Part shown: piece by piece, positions 7,572 through 14,965 of the stretch
Position numbering within the stretch: the first letter of the stretch is position 1
How the letters are laid out: every line of letters starts with the position of its first letter
Notes under the pieces: generated by a model
The model's database searches: none
What the model saw: the letters and a program-made list of their open reading frames with translations, nothing else
What the model was told of the DNA's origin: nothing
Assembly: GCA_003231035.1 (NCBI GenBank)
Contig: QIHU01000806.1
Coordinates: 1-15,328, forward strand
DNA: 15,328 nucleotides
DNA from: Acidobacteriota bacterium
GTDB taxonomy: Bacteria; Acidobacteriota; Thermoanaerobaculia; Multivoradales; SZUA-115
Reading direction: 5' to 3'
Made by a program: the position numbers and the translations under genes

Positions 7572-7752
7572 AATCCTGACTTTCAGCCAGACGACACGGA
7601 TCTATCGCACACAATCACAGCATTGCTGTGGGCTGGAATCAGCTAACGCGGACGACAATTTAGTAGCCGAGCCAAGAACGGCTCGGTGCAGTTTCACAGG
7701 TATTGGAAGCGGCCCATTGCCGCACAGATAACAATTTCAGGGGAGAAGACAG
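7572..7752 (+). promoter_or_regulatory. Long structured 5' leader of the IPTL-CTERM gene
   Basis: This roughly 180-nt untranslated leader holds several base-paired elements. CACAGC-ATT-GCTGTG (7616-7630) is a perfect 6-bp hairpin. CAGCC (7584-7588) can pair with GGCTG (7631-7635) to enclose it. CCGAGCC-aagaac-GGCTCGG (7667-7686) is a perfect 7-bp hairpin, and GCGGC-CCATT-GCCGC (7709-7723) a 5-bp hairpin. A ribosome site AGGGGAG lies about 7 nt before the ATG, unpaired in this layout. I compared it from memory with the c-di-GMP-I and glycine riboswitch consensus patterns and saw no match. It may be an mRNA stabiliser or an unknown cis-regulatory RNA. Confidence 0.5.
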
Positions 7753-8628
7753 ATGCGTCATTTCCGGTTCTTTCTCGCAGCTCTCTTGCTGCTCACTTTG
7801 GCGGTGGTCCCAGCTTCGGCTCAATCGCGGGAGGACTTCGATCCCAACGGCCCCGCTGGCACCAACAACGCCAGCCTTAGCGCCAATCCATGGCAACAGA
7901 GCGAAGCGGTTATTTATGACAACGGTCCGTTCGAGACCGCTCCTGGCGAGAGTCTGCTGGAGAATGTGACCCTCGGCTTGACCACGCTGGGCGCCGCCGC
8001 CCAGGGCGCATCCGGCAACGCCGTGGCCGATGACTTCACCGTCGATGCGGCCGAGGGCTGGACGGTCGATGAGATGACGGGCTTCACCTACCAGAGCTTC
8101 TCGCCCAACGTCAGCACGGTTACCGAAGTCAACACTCGGATCTACGACGGCGACCCCAATGCGGGCGGCGTAGTCGTCTTCGATGGTTCCGGTGGCTGCT
8201 TGAGCGCTACTACCGAGACCAACGTCTTCCGCTTCGCGGAGTCGACTGGCCCCGATACGAACCGAGCGATCTTTACCGCCACTTGCGCGGTGGGCATGGA
8301 TCTGCCCATGGGTGACTACTGGGCTGAGTTCGGCTTCGTGGGCACCGGTGCCTCGGGCCCGTGGGCTCCCCCGGTCACCCTCCTGGGGACCTCCCCCACT
8401 CCAGGTGCCAACGCGCAGCAGTTCTTCGGTGGAGCGTGGCAGCCTTTTGCTGATGGTGGTAACGGTAGCGCGCTAGCAGTTCCCTTCATCATCGACGGCA
8501 CGGTGATCTCCACCATCTCGATCCAAGAAATTCCCACCCTTGGCCAGTGGGGCATGATTACCCTCACCCTGCTCCTCATCGGTCTTGGCATCTTCACGCT
8601 AAGCCGTCGGCGCCAGCGGACTGCCTAA
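7753..8628 (+). CDS. Secreted IPTL-CTERM surface protein
   Basis: A 291-aa protein with a clear Sec signal peptide (1-23, cleavage after 'ASA') and a C-terminal IPTL-CTERM sorting signal: 'IPTLGQWG' (260-267), a hydrophobic segment (268-283) and a basic end 'SRRRQR'. This tripartite tail is the family recognised by exosortase H (XrtH, IPTLxxWG-CTERM specific), which would cut near the motif and pass the protein to the cell surface; XrtH is not in the window. The body (about 50-250) is a beta-rich domain with 'ADDFTV', 'GWTVDEMTGFTYQSF' and 'RIYDGDPNAGG', a pattern I remember from other CTERM-anchored proteins of unknown function. Two Cys (149, 178) could form a disulfide. The gene has its own promoter, a long leader, a good ribosome site and a strong terminator, so it is a single-gene transcript. 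Confidence 0.93.
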   Translation: MRHFRFFLAALLLLTLAVVPASAQSREDFDPNGPAGTNNASLSANPWQQSEAVIYDNGPFETAPGESLLENVTLGLTTLGAAAQGASGNAVADDFTVDAAEGWTVDEMTGFTYQSFSPNVSTVTEVNTRIYDGDPNAGGVVVFDGSGGCLSATTETNVFRFAESTGPDTNRAIFTATCAVGMDLPMGDYWAEFGFVGTGASGPWAPPVTLLGTSPTPGANAQQFFGGAWQPFADGGNGSALAVPFIIDGTVISTISIQEIPTLGQWGMITLTLLLIGLGIFTLSRRRQRTA

Positions 8629-8683
8629 GTATCGCTAGAATTCGGCTTGGTTAGCGTCAAGCGCTAGCCACCAGTTCGATTCG

Positions 8684-8713
8684 AAGCCCCCGGCGAAAGC
8701 CGGGGGCTTTTTT
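8684..8713 (+). terminator. Strong intrinsic terminator after the IPTL-CTERM gene
   Basis: AAGCCCCCGGC, loop GAAA, GCCGGGGGCTT makes a perfect 11-bp stem (8684-8694 with 8699-8709) capped by a stable GNRA tetraloop. The stem runs into a T tract (8708-8713). It lies 56 nt after the stop codon. Confidence 0.95.
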
Positions 8714-8720
8714 CGTCATC

Positions 8721-8770
8721 CTCGACGTAGTCCCACTACGCCTGCGTCGCAGCGCCTTGGCCTGCGCGCG
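8721..8770. repeat. Candidate REP-like palindromic intergenic element
   Basis: CGTAGT-CCC-ACTACG (8726-8740) is a perfect 6-bp hairpin with a 3-nt loop. A GC-rich arm follows (CCTGCGTCGCAGCGCC, then TTGGCCTGCGCGCG) with further short self-complementary parts. It starts just after the terminator T tract. The look, a small palindrome plus a 'CCTGCGTCG' flank in an intergenic space, resembles dispersed repetitive elements I remember from several bacterial genomes. Only one copy is in the window, so repetition is not shown. Confidence 0.35.
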
Positions 8771-9176
8771 CCCCGCACCTCTCCCGGGTCAACGAACTTC
8801 CCGCACGGGACACTAGACCGAGACTCCGGGGCTGGGGGCCGTTTCCCTCAAGGTGACCGACGGCACCTTGCGCTGGAACAACCCTGGTTCACCAAGGCTG
8901 ATCGAACGCCGGCAGCTCGGTTAAGAGATTGCCTTTAGCGCCGATCGCTTCTTCGTCGGCTTCGACGAATGGCCCGTCGCCACGATCTCTTCCGTAATGA
9001 CTTCAAGTCCGGCAATCTGAGTAGCCGGTCGGTGGTCCCCTAACCGGCGCGGCGTGCGTTCGGCGCCAAAAGAGCCGCCGCGATCTCCCTGCGTTGAATA
9101 GTCATCAACAGTTCTTCTTGGCAACCTAGTCACGGAGAACGAGCGAATATTCTCTGCGAAAACTTCGCCGATTTCT
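8771..9176. other. Gene-poor stretch, possibly decayed coding sequence
   Basis: No convincing gene. One plus-strand frame reads 'GLGAVSLKVTDGTLRWNNPG' (about 8830-8893) and, after a TAA (8921-8923), continues in the same frame with 'ADRFFVGFDEWPVATISS' before a TGA. On the minus strand 8921-9133 gives a 70-aa frame with a GTG start and no ribosome site. None matches a family I know. The region may hold remnants of a gene or only chance frames. Confidence 0.4.
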
Positions 9177-9185
9177 TGCTATAAT
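9177..9185 (+). promoter_or_regulatory. Extended -10 promoter for the giant FG-GAP gene
   Basis: TGC-TATAAT: a perfect -10 hexamer (9180-9185) preceded by the TGn extension (9177-9179). No good -35 lies at 16-19 nt, as is usual for extended -10 promoters. The predicted start is near 9192, about 60 nt before the ATG at 9254. Confidence 0.65.
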
Positions 9186-9253
9186 GCACGCCTGTCTGAT
9201 TTTTGTACCCGCAACACTCAGTGCTTTACAAGTCTGTCAAGACCGTTCAAATC

Positions 9254-12200
9254 ATGCGTTCTGAATCAATCTTCGCTTGGCGGTGCCTCGCGCCGTGCCT
9301 TGCGGGATGTCTGTCGCTGGCCTCAAGTCTTGCCGCCGCTCCCGTGCCGTTCTCGTCAGCGAACGTCATAGGCACGGATCCATCGTTTGTGCCGACACTC
9401 CTCACCACTGATTTGGATGGGGACGGTGATCAAGATATCGTCGCTTCAGGAGCGGAAGCAGCGGGGCTAGTCTGGTATGAGAATCCTGAAATCGGGTCCG
9501 GTTCATGGGTGGCTCACGTTATCAACTCCTTCCAGTTTGGAGCGCCCTCCGTGATTGCGGGGGATCTCGACGGGGACGGCGATGTGGACCTCGTCACTGC
9601 GCCTACCTTGGCACCTTCAGTATCCGTTCTCATTTGGGAGAATACCGCGGGCGATGCATCTGCCTGGTCCAGTGCTGCAATCGGCTCCTCTGCGTCTTCC
9701 GCCGCCTCTATCGAAATTGCCGACATCGATGGCGACCAGAAATTAGACATCCTCGGTGCGCTCCAGGATACCGGGAGCGTGGTGTGGTGGAAGAATCCTG
9801 GAACCCTAGATCTGTACTGGGTAGAGACTCTGATTGATGATGGGCTGGACTTTGCCACTGCGGTCGCTGGGGCCGATCTCGACGGCGATGGCGATAGCGA
9901 CGTGGTGGCGGCCTCGCACAATAGTAACGAGGTTTTCTGGTGGGAGAACACCGACGGTTCGGGCGCCGGCTGGGTTCGCCGAACCGTTACCTCAACCTTC
10001 GATAAGCCAGCGGTCCTGTGTCTAGCGGATCTCGACCGAGACGGAGACGTGGACATCGTGGGAGGTTCCAATAGCTTTGACGGTACTGTTTATTGGGAAA
10101 ACAGCGCAGGAGATGGCTCTTCATGGGAGGAACACAATGTAGGCTCCTACTCCGACTTCTTCTACGACAAGGGACTCTCAGTAGTTGATCTTGACGCCGA
10201 TGGAAGGTTGGACATTCTGGCCGCTCCAAGGCTGAGCCGATCCTTAATCTGGTATGAGGCGCCACCGGATCTCGCTACTGCTAGCAGTTGGGAGGTCCAC
10301 GTAATTCAGAACGATATCGGTTCAGCGACAAGTGCGGCGGCAGCGGATCTAGACTTGGACGGCGATCTTGAAGCCATCAGCACTTTCGCTCTTCCCGGTA
10401 ACTCTTCGAGAGTCGCATTCTGGGACAATATCTCCCTCCACCGCACCGCTGAGTTCCCCAGCCAGCAACCCCTCGTCGGTACCGGCCCCTTCCATTCTGT
10501 CGGGGATGTGGATGGTGACGGCGATTCAGATCTAGTGGTCCCGCTGGGCCCCACCGGCGCCGGCTGGCTTGAGAATCCCGGCGCGGTTGGCTTGGACTGG
10601 CCTTTTCACCTTGCCGAGTCGGAGGCGTTGGGGTTTGCCGCCATCGGAGTCGACCTAGACGGAGATAGGGATCTTGACATTGCACTCGCCAGCACCTTTA
10701 CTGACGAGATCATCTGGACAGAGAATACTGGTGGCGATGGGGGGCAGTGGTTTGCCCACACCATCGATGCCAACTTTCCGCTAGCGGTGTTCATCCACGC
10801 AACCGACATAGACGGCGACGGATTCCAGGACATTCTGGCCACCTCTACGTCTGATAGCGAGATCGCATGGTGGAGAAACGTAGATGGGGATGGTTTAACC
10901 TGGCTGCGCGGCTCGATCGATAGTACGTTCGAAGCCCCAGGGACAGCTATCACCGCGGACCTTGACCGCGATGGAGACTTGGATGTCCTTGCGGCGGGCA
11001 CAGGCGCGGGGCGTATCGATTGGTGGGAGAATGCGAGTGGCGATGGCGGAACCTGGGTCCAAAGAACCATCGCTGTCCTCAATCAGGCTTCTGGACTCGC
11101 GGTTGCGGATATCGACCGCGATGGTGATTTGGATGTTGTGGGTGGCTCCCTAAACCGCCCATTCTTGCTGCCTGGCCCTTCGGTCCTTGCATGGTGGGAG
11201 AATACCGATAGCGTCGGCGGGGCGTGGGCGATGCATTCGATCACCACCGACTTCTCCGGGGCGCGTTCCATCTCGGCAGTGGATCTCGACGCGGATGGCG
11301 ACATTGACTTCGTCGTGGGTCGGCCCGAGTTTGATGGTGGAGTGAGTTGGTGGGAGAGGCAAGAAGGCGCGGAGCCGGCTTGGATCGAACGGCCGATTGT
11401 GGAGGGTAGTGAGGACTTTGTGGCGAGTGTCTTCGATGCCGACAGCGACGGTGACCTCGATATCGCGCAGATCGGTGTCGTCACCAGCAACATTTTGTTC
11501 AATCAAGGGGGGCACGTTGGATGGAGTTCTGAGAACATCGCCCCAACCGCCGGCTCCGCGGGGGCGCTGGTTGGAGTGACCTCCATCACTGTTTCTCACC
11601 TCGGACGGATCGCGGATCGCGGAGCCATCGTGTCGGCGGTCGATCTCTTGTTAGAGAAGTTCCCCAGCAGCGGCGTCCCGCTGACCACCGCCGAAGCCAG
11701 CACCATGATCGCCGCCCTTCACCTCTACCGCGACACCGGCGATGGTCTCTTCGATCCAGCGAGTGACGCTCTGGTTCTCACCGTTGATTCACTCTCGCTG
11801 TCAGGCGGTGGGGTGCAAACCTTGCCGCTCCCCACCGACGATCCGACGCTAGCAATCCTTCCAGAAACACCACAGCAGTTCTTTGTCGTCATGACCTTCG
11901 CGGACGGACCGTTCCTGGTCGGTGGAATGAGGATTATTCCTCAAGTTGCCACCAGCCATGCCCGAGATCAGGACTTCGAGGTACCTCTGATCATTCAGGA
12001 GAGCGGAGTCGCCAGCGTCTCCACCATGGTTTTGTCGGCCGACTTGGGAATCACGGTGAGCGATGGGAGAACCACGGCGACCCCCGGCGAGTCCGTGATC
12101 TACACCCTCGTGGCCACAAACGCCGGGCCCAGTGACATCATGGAAGCGACCATCGAGAGTAGTTTTCCCTCAACGGCTCTCTGTTCGTGGACTTGCCAAG

Positions 12201-13777
12201 CGACCGCCGGAGCGAGTTGTCCCACCGCGGGCAGCGGCAACCTTGATGAATCGATCAACTTACCTGTCGGCGGGCAGACGACGTTCACCGCTCAATGTGC
12301 CATCGCATCCCATGCGACTGGATTCCTTCTCACCACTGGCCTGGTCACCGCAACAACTTCCGATCCTGGAGGCAACCCAAGTGTCGCCTCCGATACCGAC
12401 ACGGCCCTCATTCCACTGGGCGATCTCTCGATTGCGCTGAGCGACTCACTCGATCCGCTGCCTGAAGGTGAGCCGGCGGTCTATCTGGCAACCCTCTCCA
12501 ATCTAGGTCCTTCGGATGCCCATGGTGTAGTGATGGCTAGCCTACTCCCCGCCGGCTTGACCCTCGCCAACAGCGCGGGCTGCACCGAGGATCCCCTGGG
12601 GATTCCTCTCTGCACAGTGGGAGATCTGGCTGCTGGTGCCTCGCTGGAGATCACTGTCACGGCAACCGTCGGTCCAAGTCCCCCAGCTTTAGTCACCTTT
12701 GTAGCTTCGGTGTCCAGCAGTGACATAGATCCCATCGCATCGAACGATCAAGCAGAGGAAGAGACGGCAATCGATGTCGATCCACCAGGGATTCTCAGTG
12801 TCACAGCGATCGAGCAAACCGCTGACGGTGTGCTCGATGAGTGCGAAGCGGCATCAGGGAGAGTCACCGGCATGCTGGCTCGTTTCGATGAAGCGATGTT
12901 CGATCCGGCCGGCGATTCCGACCCTGCCGATGTGACGCACTTGGAAAACTACAGACTGATCGCCGCTGGACCGGATCTCCAGCTGTCGACCCTCGACTGC
13001 GGTGCCCTACAGGGCGACGATTTCGCCATTCCTCTGGCCGGTGTGACCTATCAAGAGGTAAACCAGACGGCAACGCTAGAGTTCAGCGGCATCCTGCGGG
13101 ACGGCCAGCACAGACTTCTGATCTGTGGCTCTACCCTTTCCGACACCGCTGGCAATCCGCTCGCTGGTTCAGGCACCGGCGTAGCGGGAACTGACTTCTC
13201 TCGCCGCTTTCGTATCGATCGTGGGAACCTCTTCGCCAATGGCCATTTTGACTGTGGTCCCGACCTCGATCCGTGGATCCGGCTGTCGACGGATCCTGGC
13301 GAAATCGAGCACGACCCCACGAAAGATCATCAGGGTTCCTCGGCTTCGGGATCAGCGCATTTCTCGAATTTGACCACCAGTACAGACTTCCTTCTGTTGC
13401 AATGCATAGCGGCCAGTGGTGATGAGGTGTACCAGTTCGAATCCTCCGCGAGAGTCTCGGTCGGAGCCGGAATCCCTCTCACCGCGCGACCATTGTGCGA
13501 GTTCTTCGACGCTCAGGGGTGCTCAGGAGCCAGTCTCGGTATTCTCGCTGAGACGATTCCACTCGACGACACGGCGGGGAATTGGATAGCACTGGTCAAC
13601 TCATTCGAATCACCCTCAAGGACCCAGTCAACCTTGTGCGCGATGGCGATCCAGAGTCCAGCTCAGGGACAATTCGACCTGCACATCGATCGTCTCCGGC
13701 TGCGCGCGCCCTTCATCTTTGTGGACGCCTTCGAATCTGGGGATACGCTCTCCTGGTCGTCGACCATTCCGCCCTGA
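9254..13777 (+). CDS. Giant secreted FG-GAP/VCBS repeat protein with DUF11 and Ig-like modules
   Basis: A 1507-aa protein from ATG 9254. The frame is open from a TTG at 9203, but that lies about 11 nt from the predicted transcript start, and only the ATG puts a signal peptide at the N-terminus ('MRSESIFAWR', hydrophobic core, cleavage near 'SLAAA'). No Shine-Dalgarno is visible. Modules, counted from the ATG: about 50-740, fourteen VCBS/FG-GAP units, each with a Ca-binding loop of type D-x-D-x-D-G-D-x-D and mostly a 'WWEN' strand; about 765-925, a beta domain with 'LYRDTGDGLFDPASDAL'; about 928-1055 and 1056-1173, two DUF11 repeats ('YTLVATNAGPSD', 'YLATLSNLGPSD'); about 1178-1320, an SbsA-type Ig-like domain ending 'LSDTAGNPL'; about 1325-1485, a Cys-containing domain ('NGHFDCGPDLDPW'); then the tail 'IFVDAFESGDTLSW'. 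It is an extracellular or surface protein, probably a calcium-stabilised propeller for binding or adhesion. It lacks an IPTL or LPXTG signal. Confidence 0.92.
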   Translation: MRSESIFAWRCLAPCLAGCLSLASSLAAAPVPFSSANVIGTDPSFVPTLLTTDLDGDGDQDIVASGAEAAGLVWYENPEIGSGSWVAHVINSFQFGAPSVIAGDLDGDGDVDLVTAPTLAPSVSVLIWENTAGDASAWSSAAIGSSASSAASIEIADIDGDQKLDILGALQDTGSVVWWKNPGTLDLYWVETLIDDGLDFATAVAGADLDGDGDSDVVAASHNSNEVFWWENTDGSGAGWVRRTVTSTFDKPAVLCLADLDRDGDVDIVGGSNSFDGTVYWENSAGDGSSWEEHNVGSYSDFFYDKGLSVVDLDADGRLDILAAPRLSRSLIWYEAPPDLATASSWEVHVIQNDIGSATSAAAADLDLDGDLEAISTFALPGNSSRVAFWDNISLHRTAEFPSQQPLVGTGPFHSVGDVDGDGDSDLVVPLGPTGAGWLENPGAVGLDWPFHLAESEALGFAAIGVDLDGDRDLDIALASTFTDEIIWTENTGGDGGQWFAHTIDANFPLAVFIHATDIDGDGFQDILATSTSDSEIAWWRNVDGDGLTWLRGSIDSTFEAPGTAITADLDRDGDLDVLAAGTGAGRIDWWENASGDGGTWVQRTIAVLNQASGLAVADIDRDGDLDVVGGSLNRPFLLPGPSVLAWWENTDSVGGAWAMHSITTDFSGARSISAVDLDADGDIDFVVGRPEFDGGVSWWERQEGAEPAWIERPIVEGSEDFVASVFDADSDGDLDIAQIGVVTSNILFNQGGHVGWSSENIAPTAGSAGALVGVTSITVSHLGRIADRGAIVSAVDLLLEKFPSSGVPLTTAEASTMIAALHLYRDTGDGLFDPASDALVLTVDSLSLSGGGVQTLPLPTDDPTLAILPETPQQFFVVMTFADGPFLVGGMRIIPQVATSHARDQDFEVPLIIQESGVASVSTMVLSADLGITVSDGRTTATPGESVIYTLVATNAGPSDIMEATIESSFPSTALCSWTCQATAGASCPTAGSGNLDESINLPVGGQTTFTAQCAIASHATGFLLTTGLVTATTSDPGGNPSVASDTDTALIPLGDLSIALSDSLDPLPEGEPAVYLATLSNLGPSDAHGVVMASLLPAGLTLANSAGCTEDPLGIPLCTVGDLAAGASLEITVTATVGPSPPALVTFVASVSSSDIDPIASNDQAEEETAIDVDPPGILSVTAIEQTADGVLDECEAASGRVTGMLARFDEAMFDPAGDSDPADVTHLENYRLIAAGPDLQLSTLDCGALQGDDFAIPLAGVTYQEVNQTATLEFSGILRDGQHRLLICGSTLSDTAGNPLAGSGTGVAGTDFSRRFRIDRGNLFANGHFDCGPDLDPWIRLSTDPGEIEHDPTKDHQGSSASGSAHFSNLTTSTDFLLLQCIAASGDEVYQFESSARVSVGAGIPLTARPLCEFFDAQGCSGASLGILAETIPLDDTAGNWIALVNSFESPSRTQSTLCAMAIQSPAQGQFDLHIDRLRLRAPFIFVDAFESGDTLSWSSTIPP
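9410..11470 (+). repeat. Fourteen tandem VCBS/FG-GAP calcium-loop repeats
   Basis: Asp-rich loops such as 'DLDGDGDQDIV', 'DLDRDGDVDIV' and 'DIDGDGFQDIL' recur every 49-58 residues, fourteen in all. Most are followed by an aromatic-Glu-Asn strand ('WYENP', 'WWENT') and a 'W...H.I' strand. The linker between units 7 and 8 is atypical ('FWDNISLHRTAEFPSQ'), dividing the array into 7 + 7. Unit 14 is worn ('FDADSDGDLDIA', then 'LFNQGG'). The DNA copies are diverged. Confidence 0.85.
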
Positions 13778-13795
13778 CTAGCCCAGCCAGGCTAG
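13778..13795. other. Palindrome between convergent stop codons
   Basis: CTAGCC-cagcca-GGCTAG, a 6-bp stem with a 6-nt loop, fills the 14-nt gap between the FG-GAP gene and the acyl-CoA dehydrogenase gene; the latter's TAG stop is inside the right arm. There is no T tract, so it is at best a weak two-way terminator. Confidence 0.35.
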
Positions 13796-14955
13796 CTCAG
13801 CAAGGACCGGGCGATCACCATGCGTTGAATCTCGCTGGTGCCTTCGTAGATCGTGGTTACGCGGGCGTCGCGGTAGAGGCGGGAGATTTCGTATTCCTCG
13901 GAGAAGCCATTGCCGCCGTGGATCTGGAGGCTTTCGAAGACGGCACGGTTGGCCGCTTCGGAGCTGTAGAGTTTGGCTTCGGAGGCGTATTTCACCGCCT
14001 CCTTGCCATGGCACTCGGCGGCGGCGCGATGGGTCAGGAGGCGGGCGGCGGCCAGCTCGGTGGCCATCTCGGCGATCTTGAACTGAATCGCTTGGTGTTG
14101 GGCGATGGGTACCCCAAACTGAATGCGCTCGCGGGCATATTCGACCGCTAGCTCGACCGCCCGTTGGTGGATTCCCAGGGCTTGGGCGGCGATACCGAGG
14201 CGCGAGTGGCCCAGGGTGGCCAACGCCAGGTTCAGCCCCTTGCCTTCGGTTCCCAAGAGCGAGGCGGCCGGGATCCGGCAGTTCTCGAACAGGACCGCCG
14301 AGGTTCTGGAAGCCTTGAGCCCCAATTTCCGCTCAGGCTCCCCCGTCGAGCAGCCCGCGGAAGCAGCGGGGACGACGAAAGCGCTGATACCCCGTTTGCC
14401 GGCTTTGGGGTCGGTCTTGGCGAGGGCCACGTAGTAGCGGGCTTTGCCGGCATTGGTGATCCAAGCCTTCTCACCGTTGAGCACCCAGCTCTCCCCGTCG
14501 CGCACCGCGGTGGTGCGCATGGCGGCGACGTCGCTGCCCGACCCCGGTTCGGTCAAGGCGAAGGCACCGAGACAAACGCCTGAGGCCATCTCCCTCAGTG
14601 GACCGCGCTTGAGCTCCTCGCTACCGAATTGCCAGACCGGCCAGCAGGCGACCGAGTTGGTCACGCTGAGGGTGACGGCGACCGACGGACAGACCCGAGC
14701 CAGCTCTTCGATCGCGATGCAGTAGCTCACCGCGTCGATCCCAGTGCCGCCGTACGCTTCGTCGATCATCATTCCGCATAGGCCCAGCTCGCCCAGTTCT
14801 TGGATGATCTCAGCCGGGAACTCGTGGCTCGCGTCGCGCTCGAAGGTGCCGGGTCGAATGCGCTCCTCGGCGAAACGCCGGACTGTTTCGCGAAGGAATG
14901 CCTGATCCTCGCTTAAGGCGAACGAGGGGCCATCGCCACCGCCTTCAGAAATCAT
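13792..14955 (-). CDS. Acyl-CoA dehydrogenase
   Basis: A 387-aa FAD enzyme that oxidises acyl-CoA to trans-2-enoyl-CoA and passes electrons to electron-transfer flavoprotein. It has the N-terminal helical domain ('FALSEDQAFLRETVRRFAEE'), family signature 1 'ALTEPGSGSD' (133-142), the flavin/substrate strand 'WVLNGEKAWITNAGKA' (157-172), and signature 2 'QIHGGNGFSEEYEISRLYRD' (344-363). The catalytic Glu is Glu371 in 'IYEGTSEIQ', the position used by short-chain and many bacterial members; chain-length preference cannot be read from this. The frame stays open upstream to 15099, but the extra 48 residues are Ser/Thr/Ala-rich, lack family similarity and overlap the previous gene. ATG 14953-14955 follows GGCGAGAGAG and sits 10 nt after that gene's stop. 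The two form an operon, probably for fatty-acid or branched-chain acyl-CoA oxidation. Confidence 0.95.
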   Translation of the reverse strand: MISEGGGDGPSFALSEDQAFLRETVRRFAEERIRPGTFERDASHEFPAEIIQELGELGLCGMMIDEAYGGTGIDAVSYCIAIEELARVCPSVAVTLSVTNSVACWPVWQFGSEELKRGPLREMASGVCLGAFALTEPGSGSDVAAMRTTAVRDGESWVLNGEKAWITNAGKARYYVALAKTDPKAGKRGISAFVVPAASAGCSTGEPERKLGLKASRTSAVLFENCRIPAASLLGTEGKGLNLALATLGHSRLGIAAQALGIHQRAVELAVEYARERIQFGVPIAQHQAIQFKIAEMATELAAARLLTHRAAAECHGKEAVKYASEAKLYSSEAANRAVFESLQIHGGNGFSEEYEISRLYRDARVTTIYEGTSEIQRMVIARSLLS

Positions 14956-14965
14956 CTCTCTCGCC

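Noticed and set aside
7727..7739. GATAACAATTTCA, identical to part of the E. coli lac operator region
   Set aside because: Only one half of the operator is present, with no symmetric partner, no LacI-type gene and no sugar gene nearby; taken as chance similarity.
8921..9133. 70-aa minus-strand frame
   Set aside because: GTG start without ribosome site, no recognisable family, inside a region that looks non-coding.
9203..9253. TTG start 17 codons upstream in the FG-GAP gene
   Set aside because: It lies about 11 nt from the predicted transcript start, has no ribosome site, and would put a hydrophilic stretch before the signal peptide.
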